DNA of 64,000 bases from Candidatus Mediterraneibacter quadrami (GCA_019120575.1 DWUU01000025.1:17034-81033); one strand, 5' to 3'. Shown: positions 1 to 8,730, numbered from the stretch's first letter. Program-made: numbers and translations. The notes: generated by a model from the sequence alone, not told the origin.

Positions 1-2
1 GC

Positions 3-509
3 CAGTGGGCGTCCACCTTCGCCGAACAGGGACTGGGCGTCGGCAAGACGATCGGAGACCTGGCCGGACCGATGTTCTTCGCTGTCTGCATGGGCGCTTC
101 CCGGCTGCTCTACGGACTGCACGGGCATCTCCTGAATCTGCGCCGGGCCATGATCTTAAGCGGAGGGTTGTGCATCATCGCCTACTGCATGATCTCTCTG
201 TCCCCGGTTCCGGCGTTAAGTCTTGCCGGCTGCGGAGTCTGCGGCTTCTCCGTGGGGATCATGTGGCCGGGAGCATTCAGCATCGGCGCTGCCGCCCTCA
301 GAGGCGGCGGAACGCTCATGTTCGCGCTCTTCGCACTTGCCGGCGACCTGGGATGCTCCGGCGGGCCGACGCTTGTGGGATTTATCGCTGAACACGCAGG
401 GAATAATCTGAAGACCGGCATTCTGTGGGCTTTGATATTCCCAATCCTTCTGATGGCCGGGGTGATACTGATACGAAATACACATAAGAAAGCAAAAAAG
501 ATTGAATAA
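3..509 (+). CDS. MFS transporter, C-terminal part (cut by window edge)
   Basis: Frame open from the left edge; the start lies outside the window. About 168 residues remain, with roughly four hydrophobic helices. Small Gly/Ala-rich stretches such as GCGVCGFSVGIMWPG and the closing basic tail KKAKKIE are typical of the last helices of a major facilitator superfamily permease. The preserved loop SRLLYGLHGH has the conserved polarity of an inter-helix loop in this superfamily. The substrate cannot be read from this half. The stop overlaps the -35 box of the antisense-RNA promoter that follows. Family assignment is fairly safe; specificity is unknown. Confidence 0.75.
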   Translation, partial: QWASTFAEQGLGVGKTIGDLAGPMFFAVCMGASRLLYGLHGHLLNLRRAMILSGGLCIIAYCMISLSPVPALSLAGCGVCGFSVGIMWPGAFSIGAAALRGGGTLMFALFALAGDLGCSGGPTLVGFIAEHAGNNLKTGILWALIFPILLMAGVILIRNTHKKAKKIE

Positions 510-530
510 AAAAACCGGTTATGCTATATT
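502..530 (+). promoter_or_regulatory. Promoter of antisense RNA (type I antitoxin)
   Basis: TTGAAT at 502-507, 17-base spacer, TATATT at 525-530 with an extended TGC just before the -10 box. The predicted start is near 537. It overlaps the last codons of the upstream MFS gene. Confidence 0.6.
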
Positions 531-536
531 AAATGT

Positions 537-622
537 GTAAAGGAACAATCGCCCACAAGTGGTTGACCTCGGGTTAGAAAAAAACCACCCTTTCAACGGC
601 CAAGTATCGAGGGTGGTTTTTT
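537..622 (+). ncRNA. Putative antisense RNA antitoxin of a type I toxin-antitoxin locus
   Basis: A short untranslated transcript of about 86 nt is predicted from a good sigma-A promoter (502-530) to a strong terminator (579-622). It runs towards the toxin gene on the other strand, so the two transcripts overlap at their 3' ends and share the terminator, as in TxpA/RatA-type loci. The segment ACCACCC in its terminator stem is complementary to the GGGTGGT within the toxin Shine-Dalgarno region, giving a plausible route to block toxin translation. Its 5' part (GGAACAATCG and GTGGTTGACCTC) nearly repeats the 5' part of the toxin mRNA. The RNA and its role are inferred from sequence only. Confidence 0.55.
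579..622. terminator. Bidirectional terminator shared by antitoxin RNA and toxin mRNA
   Basis: Perfect 12-base arms, AAAAAACCACCC at 579-590 and GGGTGGTTTTTT at 611-622, around a 20-base loop. A U-tract follows in both directions, so it can stop both convergent transcripts. Confidence 0.8.
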
Positions 623-635
623 CATGTACTTTGCA

Positions 636-728
636 CTATCTGATAAACGTAAAAACGAATGTCAGCAATGCTAGAATGAACATACCAAAGGTCATAAGAT
701 CTTTAAAGTCAAATGGCTTTTTGTCCAT
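636..728 (-). CDS. Small hydrophobic toxin, holin-like type I toxin family
   Basis: A 30-residue ORF beginning MDKKPFDFKDLMTFGMF. A short charged N-terminus is followed by one hydrophobic helix (about residues 11-29) and a final Arg. This matches the putative holin-like toxins (TxpA/BsrG-like) of Firmicutes, which insert in the membrane. The start is supported by GGGGG eight bases upstream, within the larger motif GGGTGGT. An extended -10 promoter (797-805) gives a leader of about 60 nt, and the transcript ends at the shared terminator 579-622. It is too short for routine gene callers. Toxicity is inferred from family resemblance and locus architecture. Confidence 0.7.
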   Translation of the reverse strand: MDKKPFDFKDLMTFGMFILALLTFVFTFIR

Positions 729-796
729 CAGCACCACCCCCATTCTATATAGGAATAGAGGTCAGCCACCCTGTAACACGATTGTTCCGTGCGAAA

Positions 797-805
797 AGTA
801 TAGCA
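797..805 (-). promoter_or_regulatory. Extended -10 promoter of the toxin mRNA
   Basis: On the minus strand TGCTATACT, the same extended -10 core as the antitoxin promoter (TGCTATATT). No good -35 box is seen. Predicted start near 790. Confidence 0.5.
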
Positions 806-872
806 CACCCTTTAGGCGATAACTATTAACTTTATCTAAAATTTTTAATGAACACAAAAGGAGACGATCTGT

Positions 873-1148
873 ATGAAATTTATATATCCTGCGGTTTTCC
901 GCAAAACTGAAAACGGCTATCATGCCTTCTTCCCGGATCTGGAATGCTGCGAGGCTTCCGGCGACACTCTGGACGACGCCATCGAAAATGCAAATGAGGC
1001 ATGCCGGAACTGGATCACGGTAGAACTTGAAGAAGAAGAGCCGAATATGCCGTATGTATCTGATATCGAAGATATCGAAATAAAAGACGGAGATATCGTC
1101 AGAAATATCTCCGTGAATATCAGATTTTATGAAGGCTGGGATGAATGA
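873..1148 (+). CDS. hicB: Solitary HicB-family antitoxin-like protein
   Basis: 91 residues. The N-terminal half (MKFIYPAVFRKTENGYHAFF, then PDLECCEASGDTLDDAIENA) is the partly degraded RNase H-like fold of HicB: a beta strand, the Y/F-PDL turn, then the G-x-T-x-x-A-x-x-N-A helix. The C-terminus is acidic and has no recognisable ribbon-helix-helix or HTH DNA-binding domain. AAAGGAG eleven bases upstream supports the start. There is no HicA-like (dsRBD, ~60 aa) ORF on either side, so this is either an orphan antitoxin or a domesticated HicB-fold protein. It lies right behind a type I toxin locus. Its stop codon sits in the loop of its own terminator hairpin. Confidence 0.75.
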   Translation: MKFIYPAVFRKTENGYHAFFPDLECCEASGDTLDDAIENANEACRNWITVELEEEEPNMPYVSDIEDIEIKDGDIVRNISVNIRFYEGWDE

Positions 1149-1159
1149 TCCCAGCCTTC
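1131..1159 (+). terminator. Terminator of hicB, possibly also used by aspS
   Basis: GAAGGCTGGGAT (1131-1142) and ATCCCAGCCTTC (1148-1159) are perfect arms around a 5-base loop, followed by TTCTTTTAC on the plus strand. The hicB stop codon is at 1146-1148. The hairpin lies just past the aspS stop on the other strand, but the U-tract is poor in that direction. Confidence 0.7.
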
Positions 1160-1164
1160 TTCTT

Positions 1165-2967
1165 TTACTCTTCTGTTGTTTCTGACTCTCTTATAAGAAG
1201 TCCCAGCTCTTCCAGCTGTTTATCGTCCGCCGGCGTGGGCGCCTCTGTCATCAGGCAGGATGCGTCCTTGATCTTCGGGAACGCGATCACGTCGCGGATG
1301 CTGTCCTGTTTTGCCATCAGCATCACCAGACGGTCCAGGCCGTAGGCAAGTCCCGCGTGCGGCGGCACTCCGTACTTGAATGCCTCGAGCAGGAATCCGA
1401 ACTGGCTGTGGGCCTGTTCTTTCGTGAATCCCAGCGCCTCGAACATCTTCTCCTGGATATTGTCCTGATGGATTCTGACGCTTCCGCCGCCGATCTCATT
1501 TCCGTTGAGGACGATATCGTAGGCTTTCGCGCGCACTTTGCCGAGTTCTCCTTTCTCGAGGAGCGAAAGATCCTCTTCCATCGGCATGGTGAACGGATGG
1601 TGCATAGCCAGGTATCGGCCCTGCTCATCGCTCCACTCAAACTGCGGGAACTCGGTGATCCATACGAAACGGTACTCGTTCTTGTCCAGAAGCTCCAGCT
1701 GTTTTGCCAGCTCCACACGGAGAGCGCCCAGGGAATCCCAGACTACTTTATTCTTATCCGCCGCAAAGAGGAGCAGGTCGCCCGGCTGTCCGTCCATGGC
1801 TTTCACCAGCGCGTCCATCTCTTCTTCACTCATGAATTTTACAAAGGAAGACTTCACCGTGCCGTCCTCCTGGAGGGCAATGTATGCAAGGCCCTTTGCG
1901 CCGTAATCTTTTACAAATGCGGTCAGCTTGTCGATCTTCTTTCTCGGCATGCTTCCCTGCCCTTTGACGTTAATGCCGCGCACGCTGCCGCCATTCTCAA
2001 TGGCGCCGGTAAATACGCCGAAGCCGCAGCCTTTCACAACGTCCGTCACATCTGTGAGTTCCATGTCGAAACGAAGGTCCGGCTTGTCGGAACCGAAGCG
2101 GTCCATGGCCTCCTGCCAGGTCATCCGTTGGATCGGAAGCTGTACATCCACGTCCAGGACCTCTTTGAACAGTTTTGCAAGATAGCGCTCATTCACATCG
2201 ATGACATCATCTACATCAACAAATGAAAGCTCCATATCGATCTGGGTGAACTCGGGCTGACGGTCCGCGCGCAGGTCCTCGTCGCGGAAGCATCTCGCGA
2301 TCTGGATGTAGCGGTCGAATCCGGAACACATCAGCAGTTGCTTATAGAGCTGGGGTGACTGGGGCAGTCCGTAGAAGCATCCCGGATGGATGCGGCTGGG
2401 CACCAGATAGTCCCTCGCCCCCTCCGGCGTCGTCTTACCCAGCATCGGCGTCTCGATCTCCAGAAAGCCCTCTTCCGCGAAGAACTGGCGGGTCAGCGTC
2501 ATGACCTGGCTCTTCATCATGAGATTTCTCTGGATATCCGGCCTTCTCAGGTCAAGGTAACGGTATTTCAGGCGCACTTCTTCTCTTGTCTTGCTGTCCT
2601 CTTCCACCTGGAACGGCGGTGTCAGAGACTCGGAGAGGATGCGCATTTCTTTTGGCAACACCTCGATCTCACCGGTCGCAATCTTGTCATTGACCGCGCC
2701 GGAACGTCTCGCCACTTCGCCGACGATGGCAACCACATATTCAGAGCGGAGAGACGCGGCTTTCTCAAGGATCGCCGGGTCGGTCTTCCCTTCCTCGCAC
2801 ACCACCTGGATGATGCCGGAGCGGTCGCGCACATCCACGAAGACCAGTCCGCCTTTATTTCTGTTCTTCTGCACCCATCCCATGACGGTTACAGTCTCGC
2901 CCACATTTGCCGCGGACAGTTCGCCGCAGCGGTGGGTCCTCTTTAATCCCTGCATTGATTCAGCCAT
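1165..2967 (-). CDS. aspS: Aspartate--tRNA ligase
   Basis: 600 residues, the normal length for bacterial AspRS. It charges tRNA-Asp in the cytoplasm. An N-terminal OB-fold anticodon-binding domain (about 15-110) has WVQKNRNKGGLVFVDVRD. Class II motif 2 follows (FRDEDLRADRQPEFTQIDME), then the bacterial GAD insertion and motif 3 (GLAYGLDRLVML) near the C-terminus. GGAGGT five bases upstream fixes the start, which overlaps the end of hisS by 8 bases. The hisS-aspS pairing is common in Firmicutes. This is the last gene of the rel-to-aspS run. I did not look for features separating discriminating from non-discriminating AspRS. Confidence 0.97.
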   Translation of the reverse strand: MAESMQGLKRTHRCGELSAANVGETVTVMGWVQKNRNKGGLVFVDVRDRSGIIQVVCEEGKTDPAILEKAASLRSEYVVAIVGEVARRSGAVNDKIATGEIEVLPKEMRILSESLTPPFQVEEDSKTREEVRLKYRYLDLRRPDIQRNLMMKSQVMTLTRQFFAEEGFLEIETPMLGKTTPEGARDYLVPSRIHPGCFYGLPQSPQLYKQLLMCSGFDRYIQIARCFRDEDLRADRQPEFTQIDMELSFVDVDDVIDVNERYLAKLFKEVLDVDVQLPIQRMTWQEAMDRFGSDKPDLRFDMELTDVTDVVKGCGFGVFTGAIENGGSVRGINVKGQGSMPRKKIDKLTAFVKDYGAKGLAYIALQEDGTVKSSFVKFMSEEEMDALVKAMDGQPGDLLLFAADKNKVVWDSLGALRVELAKQLELLDKNEYRFVWITEFPQFEWSDEQGRYLAMHHPFTMPMEEDLSLLEKGELGKVRAKAYDIVLNGNEIGGGSVRIHQDNIQEKMFEALGFTKEQAHSQFGFLLEAFKYGVPPHAGLAYGLDRLVMLMAKQDSIRDVIAFPKIKDASCLMTEAPTPADDKQLEELGLLIRESETTEE

Positions 2968-4210
2968 TGTACACCTCCGTAATCTCTGTATATCCCTGTT
3001 CTGTGAGCTGTTCCTTCTGGAACTTCTTGTTCTTCTTCATATTCATGATCATCACCTGTCTGCCTGCCGCACGTTCGGCTCTCGCCTGAGCAAGCACTTC
3101 CAGCAGCTTCTCCTGAGAGATCTTCTTTTCCAGGAGATATGCCTCCTTCTCCCGGCCGCCCGGCACCTGATAACCGCGCTCCAGAAGCAGCATGACGATG
3201 CGCTCAAATCCGATGGAGAATCCCACCGCCGGCGTATCCTGTCCGGTGAACTTGCCGATCATCTCATCGTAGCGCCCGCCGCCGCCCACGGAGCCGCCGA
3301 ACTCATCCATGGAGATCTCAAAGATCGTGCCGGTATAGTAGGACATGCCGCGCACCAGCGTGGGATCGAATTTCATGCGGAAATCAGCCTCTTTCTCCTG
3401 CTCCACGCACCGGATGATCATTTCCAGCCCATCCGCCGCCTCAGCCGGCAGAAAGCCCTGTAATTTTTCTTTACACATGCGGACGCCTTCCACATCGCCC
3501 GTAATCTCTTCGAAAAGCTTAAGATACTTCTCCACCGATTCTTCCGCATAGCCATTCTCCTTCAGCTCTGCCGCCACGCCTTCCAGACCGATCTTGTCCA
3601 TCTTGTCCAGGGTGATGAATACACTGTCGTAATCTTTCTCCTCAAATCCGCTGTACGCCGCCATAGCCTTTAAGAACCTGCGGTCGTTGATGCGGATGGT
3701 GAAGTTATGGAAATCCAGCTTGCCAAGCACCGATGTTGTCGCAAGGATGAGCTCGATCTCCGCCAGGTTGGACGGCTCGCCGAGGATATCGATGTCACAC
3801 TGCATGAACTGGCGGAAGCGCCCTCTCTGGGGCCGGTCTGCTCTCCACACATTGCCCATCTGCAGCGCCTTGAAAGGCGACGGCAGCTCGTTTGCATGGT
3901 TCGCATAATACCGGGAAAGGGGAACAGTCAGATCGTAGCGCAGACCGCCGTCCACCAGGTCCGCTTCCTCCTTCGCCTCATCGATCTTCAGCTTCTCCCC
4001 TCTTTTCAGGATCTTGAAGATCAGCTTCTCGTTGTCTCCCCCCTGCTTGCTGCACAGGTTCTCGATATGCTCCACGCAGGGCGTCTCGATGGACGAGAAG
4101 CCGAACGTCCTGTAGGTGTCTTTGATCAGGCCGATCACGTAATCCCTGATCTCCATTTCCGCGGGCATGATATCCCTCATGCCGGTAACCGGTTTCTTTT
4201 TCAGCGCCAT
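2960..4210 (-). CDS. hisS: Histidine--tRNA ligase
   Basis: 416 residues. Class II synthetase charging tRNA-His. Seen: motif 2 WRADRPQRGRFRQFMQCDID, the histidine-binding signature LVRGMSYYTGTIFEI, motif 3 region PAVGFSIGFERIV, and a C-terminal anticodon-binding domain. I chose the ATG at 4210 (MALKKKP) rather than the in-frame GTG two codons upstream: AAAGGA lies about nine bases before the ATG but only three before the GTG. The start overlaps the end of hemZ and the stop overlaps aspS, pointing to translational coupling. No T-box leader is seen here; the gene is expressed from upstream. Confidence 0.97.
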   Translation of the reverse strand: MALKKKPVTGMRDIMPAEMEIRDYVIGLIKDTYRTFGFSSIETPCVEHIENLCSKQGGDNEKLIFKILKRGEKLKIDEAKEEADLVDGGLRYDLTVPLSRYYANHANELPSPFKALQMGNVWRADRPQRGRFRQFMQCDIDILGEPSNLAEIELILATTSVLGKLDFHNFTIRINDRRFLKAMAAYSGFEEKDYDSVFITLDKMDKIGLEGVAAELKENGYAEESVEKYLKLFEEITGDVEGVRMCKEKLQGFLPAEAADGLEMIIRCVEQEKEADFRMKFDPTLVRGMSYYTGTIFEISMDEFGGSVGGGGRYDEMIGKFTGQDTPAVGFSIGFERIVMLLLERGYQVPGGREKEAYLLEKKISQEKLLEVLAQARAERAAGRQVMIMNMKKNKKFQKEQLTEQGYTEITEVYNG

Positions 4211-5652
4211 AACCACTTTTCCTTTCGTTCTATCATTTCATCGATCCGGGCGATATAGTCGTTGATATTCTTTACATTCTCCGCCCGCACCAGATTCGCT
4301 TCTTTGCCGCCTTCCTTCCGGATCGGGTCTCTCAGCAGGATCTTCGTGGAAGCCCCCGCACCCGCCGCAAGGATGGTCTGTTTTTCTTCCATAATCAGTA
4401 TATTGTATATTCCGGCTTTGTCAAGTTCCGCATAGCCCGTATTCTCAAAATTCCCGGCGATATTCTTCTGCCGGTAGAGATAGTACGGCGCAAGCCCCAT
4501 CCGCCGCGCGGACGCATAGGCCGCTTCCACCATGCCGGTGATCTCCGCGTGAAGATCCGCCGTACGCCCTTCCTGCCCGTAACGGGCCGCCCGCTTGATG
4601 GCAAGGGCGTGGACCGTCAGGCTGTCGGGCGCAAGGGCCTCGATCTGCCGGAGCGTATCCTCCATATCGCAGATCGTCTCCCCGGGCAGTCCGGCGATCA
4701 GGTCCATATTAATATTGTCAAACCCCAGCTTCCGGGCCAGTTCAAACGCCGCCACAGTCTGCTCCACCGTATGCCGCCGTCCCACCAGGTCCAGCGTCTT
4801 TTGCTGCATGGTCTGTGGATTTACGGAAATGCGGCTCACCGGAAATTCCTTCAGCACTTTCAGCTTCTCTTCCGTAATGCTGTCCGGCCGCCCCGCCTCC
4901 ACGGTAAATTCCAGAAGGCCTGACAGGTCGAAGGATTCCGATATGGCCCTCAGCAGCCGCTCAAGCTGCGCCGGCCCCAGCGTCGTCGGCGTCCCTCCGC
5001 CGATGTAGACCGTGTTGGGCCTTCGGCCTTCTGTGTGAGCGCCGATCCAGCGAAGTTCTTTAATCAGCGCATCCAGATAGGCGTCCACCCGGTCTTTCCA
5101 CTCCCCGATGGGCGAGGAACTGAACGAACAGTAGGAACACACACTGGGACAGAAGGGGATCCCCGCATACAGACTGAATCCCTTCTCACAGTCCAGACGG
5201 GAGAGCAGCGCATTCTCCCGGGCCGCCACTTCCGCCGCCAGACGCGCTTTCTCCGGACTCACATAATAATTCTCCATCATGAAAGACGCCGCCGCTTCCT
5301 CTGAAGCACCCTGCTCCAGCTGTTCCATGGGGATCTTCGTCGGCCGCACGCCGGTCAGCGTCCCCCAGGCAAGTTCCCGGCCCGTCTCTTCTGACAGATG
5401 CCGGTACAGCCGCCGGGTCACTTCCCGCTTAACCGCCTGCTCGTACGCTTCCTCCGTCCCGAATCCCGCCGCATCAATATGGATTTCTTCCGGTGCAAGG
5501 GAAAAGCAAGACCCTCCCGGCAGTCGTACTGCCACGAGAGGTTCCTGCTTCTCATCTACTTTCTGTATGATCTCTTCGCCCGGAAAAAACGATTTAACAA
5601 TGTGGTATGCATTGTAAGTATATTTATTCTTCCTGCTTCCAATTTCGATCAT
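4201..5652 (-). CDS. hemZ: Coproporphyrinogen dehydrogenase HemZ (radical SAM)
   Basis: 483 residues. The radical-SAM cluster motif CPSVCSYCSF lies near residue 168, followed by the conserved VYIGGGTPT, so this belongs to the HemN/HemZ branch. Such enzymes are annotated as oxygen-independent coproporphyrinogen III oxidases of haem synthesis. The extended N-terminus (about 160 residues before the cluster) is characteristic of the HemZ subgroup of Clostridia and Bacilli. Many of these organisms lack a full haem pathway, so the true substrate is open. It sits between a metallo-beta-lactamase-fold gene and hisS, an arrangement I recall from related genomes. Confidence 0.88.
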   Translation of the reverse strand: MIEIGSRKNKYTYNAYHIVKSFFPGEEIIQKVDEKQEPLVAVRLPGGSCFSLAPEEIHIDAAGFGTEEAYEQAVKREVTRRLYRHLSEETGRELAWGTLTGVRPTKIPMEQLEQGASEEAAASFMMENYYVSPEKARLAAEVAARENALLSRLDCEKGFSLYAGIPFCPSVCSYCSFSSSPIGEWKDRVDAYLDALIKELRWIGAHTEGRRPNTVYIGGGTPTTLGPAQLERLLRAISESFDLSGLLEFTVEAGRPDSITEEKLKVLKEFPVSRISVNPQTMQQKTLDLVGRRHTVEQTVAAFELARKLGFDNINMDLIAGLPGETICDMEDTLRQIEALAPDSLTVHALAIKRAARYGQEGRTADLHAEITGMVEAAYASARRMGLAPYYLYRQKNIAGNFENTGYAELDKAGIYNILIMEEKQTILAAGAGASTKILLRDPIRKEGGKEANLVRAENVKNINDYIARIDEMIERKEKWLWR

Positions 5653-5707
5653 TGTCTCTCATTCCTGCTTCTTTCCGTTTTCTGCTTTCCGGATATCCGG
5701 CGCCCCT

Positions 5708-6331
5708 TTACAGGAACGGATTATATTTCTTCTCGTATCCGACGGTCGTCTCTTCCATATGCCCCGGATATACCCGTGTCTCATCCGGCAGGACCAGGAT
5801 CTTCTCCGTCACCGAACGGACAAGCGCGCTCATGCTTCCTGTGGGCAGATCGGTGCGTCCGATGGACGCTCGGAACAGGGTGTCGCCGCTGAACAGCGTC
5901 TGCTCATCCGCAATGTAATAACAGCATCCGCCGATGGTGTGCCCCGGCGTCTGGATCACCTGAATCTTCATTCCCGCGATCTCCAGAAGGTCACCGTCCT
6001 TCACATACTGCGCGCCGTGAAATGTATAAGGCTGCCCCAGCATTCCCGAAGAAGAATTAAGCTGCGCGCTCTCCAGCAGCTCCTTCTCGGCCGCGCAGGC
6101 ATAGACCGGCGCCGGAAATTCTTCCAGAAAGCGATCCAGACCCATGATATGGTCAAAATGTCCGTGGGTCAGGAGCACCGCCTTCACCATAAGTCCCGAA
6201 TTTTTAATATGGCTCACAAGTTCCGGCGGGCAGGCCGCCATGTCCACAAGGAAACATTCTTTTGTCTCCTCATTGCTCACGATATAGCAGTTCGTCCCAA
6301 CCGGACCCAGTACAAAATTTTCAATCTTCAT
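5708..6331 (-). CDS. Metallo-beta-lactamase-fold hydrolase, glyoxalase II-like
   Basis: 207 residues with the metal-binding signature THGHFDH near residue 55, then the later conserved ligands in TPGHTIGG and PGHMEETT. This is the two-metal MBL fold of the YqgX/GloB group, soluble and cytosolic. It is shorter than true GloB (about 250), so hydroxyacylglutathione activity is not assured. GGAG about eight bases before the ATG supports the start. It lies 19 bases after rel and 55 before hemZ on the same strand, consistent with one operon. Confidence 0.88.
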   Translation of the reverse strand: MKIENFVLGPVGTNCYIVSNEETKECFLVDMAACPPELVSHIKNSGLMVKAVLLTHGHFDHIMGLDRFLEEFPAPVYACAAEKELLESAQLNSSSGMLGQPYTFHGAQYVKDGDLLEIAGMKIQVIQTPGHTIGGCCYYIADEQTLFSGDTLFRASIGRTDLPTGSMSALVRSVTEKILVLPDETRVYPGHMEETTVGYEKKYNPFL

Positions 6332-6350
6332 CTTTTATTCTCCTGCCGTA

Positions 6351-8654
6351 TCAGCCGGTCGTACGCTCGATATCGATCACGCTCTCGATCTGCCGGAGCT
6401 TCTTGATCACGCCCTCAAGCTGTTCGCGTCCCTGGACGATGAATCCCATATCCAGCGTCGCCGTACCTTTCTTGCTGGTGCGGATATTGACCGACTTCAC
6501 ATCGATCTTCTCCTCTGTAAATACTTTGGTCACGTCCATGAGAAGCCCCTGGCGGTCCGCCGCATACATCTTGAGCTCTGCAAGATACTGTCCGCCGCCC
6601 TCGGTCTCTTCCGGATCTTCCCACTCGGCGTCGATCAGGCGCTCCCGCTCCGCCGCCGAGAGATGGAGCATGTTCACGCAGTCCGTCCGGTGGATGGACA
6701 TACCGCGCCCCCGGGTGACGAACCCGACGATCTCATCTCCGGGAACCGGATTGCAGCATTTGGAGAACCGGACGGCCATATCGTTGATGCCCTTGACAAC
6801 GATGCCGCTCTTGGACTTGGCGATGTGCACCTTCTGCTGGTTCGCCTCTGAGATCTTCTCCAGGATCGTCTCGTCGGTGATCTCTTTTTTGTGTTCTTTC
6901 TCGTACTCCTCCTGCAGCCGGTTGACCACCTGGCCTTCCTTCAGGCCGCCGTGCCCGATTGCCGCCAGCACGGCGTCCCAGTCGCGGAACCCGTATTTCT
7001 TCTGCACGATCTGCTGGTACTTCGGCTTCAGGATATTGAGCAGTTCGATATTTTTACTGCGGCAGTAGGATGCGATCAGCTCCTTGCCGCGGATGATATT
7101 ATCTTCTTTAAACTCTTTCTTAAACCACTGATTGATCTTGTTCTTGGCCTGCGTGCTCTTGACGATATTCAGCCAGTCCCGGCTCGGTCCCCTGGAGTTC
7201 TGGGAGGTCAGGATCTCAATCCTGTCGCCGTTCTGGATCTTGTAATCGATGTTGACAAGCTTCCCGTTTACCCGGGCGCCGACCATCTTATTGCCCACCG
7301 CGCTGTGGATTGCGTAGGCAAAATCCACCGGCGTGGAACCGTTCGGCAGATTCTTCACATCGCCGTTCGGCGTGAAACAGTACACATCGTCCGCGAACAG
7401 GTCCAGGTCGCCTTTGAGCAGGCTCAAAAACTCCCGGTTGTCCGACATGTCACGCTGCCACTCCAGAATCTGGCGCAGCCAGTTCAGCTTCTCCTCCTGG
7501 GAGGCCATACTCTTCGCCGCATCCGCGCCCTCTTTATATTTCCAGTGGGCTGCGATACCGTATTCCGCCGTCTTGTGCATCTCCTCAGTACGGATCTGGA
7601 TCTCAAAGGGCTGTCCCGAAGGCCCCATCAGCGTCGTGTGGAGCGACTGGTACATGTTCGGCTTCGGCATGGCGATGTAATCCTTAAAACGCCCCGGGAT
7701 CGGGGTGTACATCTCATGGATCACACCCAGCGCCGCGTAGCAGTCCTTTACCGTATCCACGATGATCCGCACGGCGAACAGATCGTACACCTGGTCCAGC
7801 GTCTTGTTCTGGTTCACCATCTTCTTATATATACTGAAGAAATGTTTCACCCGGCCATAGACCTTTGCCCTGATGTGTGCATTCTCCATATGCTTTGTAA
7901 CTTCCGCCACGATCTGCTGGACGAACTCCTCGCGCTCGGTCTTCCGCTCGTTCAGGTCCTTCACCAGCTGATTGTAGACATCCGGCTTCCAGTACTTAAG
8001 AGAGAGGTCGTCGAGCTCCGTCTTGATCTTCGATATACCGAGCCGCCGGGCGATGGGCGCATAGATGTCCATCGTCTCCCTTGCCTTCTCCTGCTGCTTG
8101 GCCGGCGTCATAAACTCCAGCGTGCGCATATTGTGGAGCCGGTCCGCAAGCTTGATGATAATGACGCGGATATCCTTGGCCATGGCCAGGAACATTTTTC
8201 TTAAATTCTCCGCCTGGACTTCCAGCTTATCCTGGGAGTAGTTCAGCTGTCCCAGCTTGGTTACGCCGTCTACGAGAAGAGCTACCTCTTCCCCGAACTC
8301 CCGGGTAATGTCGTCCAGCGTCATAGCCGTATCTTCCACCGCATCGTGGAGCATGCCGGCGACAATAGTCTCTTTATCCATCTCCAGATCCGCCAGGATG
8401 ATCCCCACCCACAGAGGATGGATGATGTACGGCTCCCCGGATTTCCTTACCTGATCTTTATGCGCGTCTTTCGCAATGCGGTACGCCTTCTCCACCATGG
8501 AGATGTCCGCAGACGGATGGTATTTCCGGATCCTTGCGACCAGCGCCTGATAGAGCTGTTCCGGATCCTGATAATCCTCGGGCGCTTTAACGGCATGGCC
8601 GTCCACGATCTCAAGATTCTTATTCAGCTGTTCATACTCAAGTGTTGCTGCCAT
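6351..8654 (-). CDS. rel: Bifunctional (p)ppGpp synthetase/hydrolase Rel
   Basis: 767 residues, full length for Rel/SpoT-type enzymes; sets the stringent-response alarmone level. Domains in order: HD hydrolase (HPLWVGIILADLEMD, then MLHDAVEDT, near residues 80-110), RelA/SpoT synthetase (about 230-360), TGS (CFTPNGDVKNLPNGSTPVDF near 430), and a C-terminal ACT domain. Because the hydrolase HD...ED residues are intact, both activities are expected. GGGGGAG six bases before the ATG supports the start. A terminator separates it from recJ, so it likely has its own promoter and begins the rel-MBL-hemZ-hisS-aspS unit. Confidence 0.96.
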   Translation of the reverse strand: MAATLEYEQLNKNLEIVDGHAVKAPEDYQDPEQLYQALVARIRKYHPSADISMVEKAYRIAKDAHKDQVRKSGEPYIIHPLWVGIILADLEMDKETIVAGMLHDAVEDTAMTLDDITREFGEEVALLVDGVTKLGQLNYSQDKLEVQAENLRKMFLAMAKDIRVIIIKLADRLHNMRTLEFMTPAKQQEKARETMDIYAPIARRLGISKIKTELDDLSLKYWKPDVYNQLVKDLNERKTEREEFVQQIVAEVTKHMENAHIRAKVYGRVKHFFSIYKKMVNQNKTLDQVYDLFAVRIIVDTVKDCYAALGVIHEMYTPIPGRFKDYIAMPKPNMYQSLHTTLMGPSGQPFEIQIRTEEMHKTAEYGIAAHWKYKEGADAAKSMASQEEKLNWLRQILEWQRDMSDNREFLSLLKGDLDLFADDVYCFTPNGDVKNLPNGSTPVDFAYAIHSAVGNKMVGARVNGKLVNIDYKIQNGDRIEILTSQNSRGPSRDWLNIVKSTQAKNKINQWFKKEFKEDNIIRGKELIASYCRSKNIELLNILKPKYQQIVQKKYGFRDWDAVLAAIGHGGLKEGQVVNRLQEEYEKEHKKEITDETILEKISEANQQKVHIAKSKSGIVVKGINDMAVRFSKCCNPVPGDEIVGFVTRGRGMSIHRTDCVNMLHLSAAERERLIDAEWEDPEETEGGGQYLAELKMYAADRQGLLMDVTKVFTEEKIDVKSVNIRTSKKGTATLDMGFIVQGREQLEGVIKKLRQIESVIDIERTTG

Positions 8655-8696
8655 AACCGCTCCCCCTTCAAAGTATTTCCCGTAAAATGTCTAAAG

Positions 8697-8730
8697 AAAA
8701 AAGGATGCCTCTTTTCAATGTGGGGCATCC
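8697..8730 (-). terminator. Terminator after recJ
   Basis: On the minus strand GGATGCC, 14-base loop, GGCATCC, then TTTTTT. It lies between the recJ stop and the rel start and closes the recJ unit. Confidence 0.75.
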
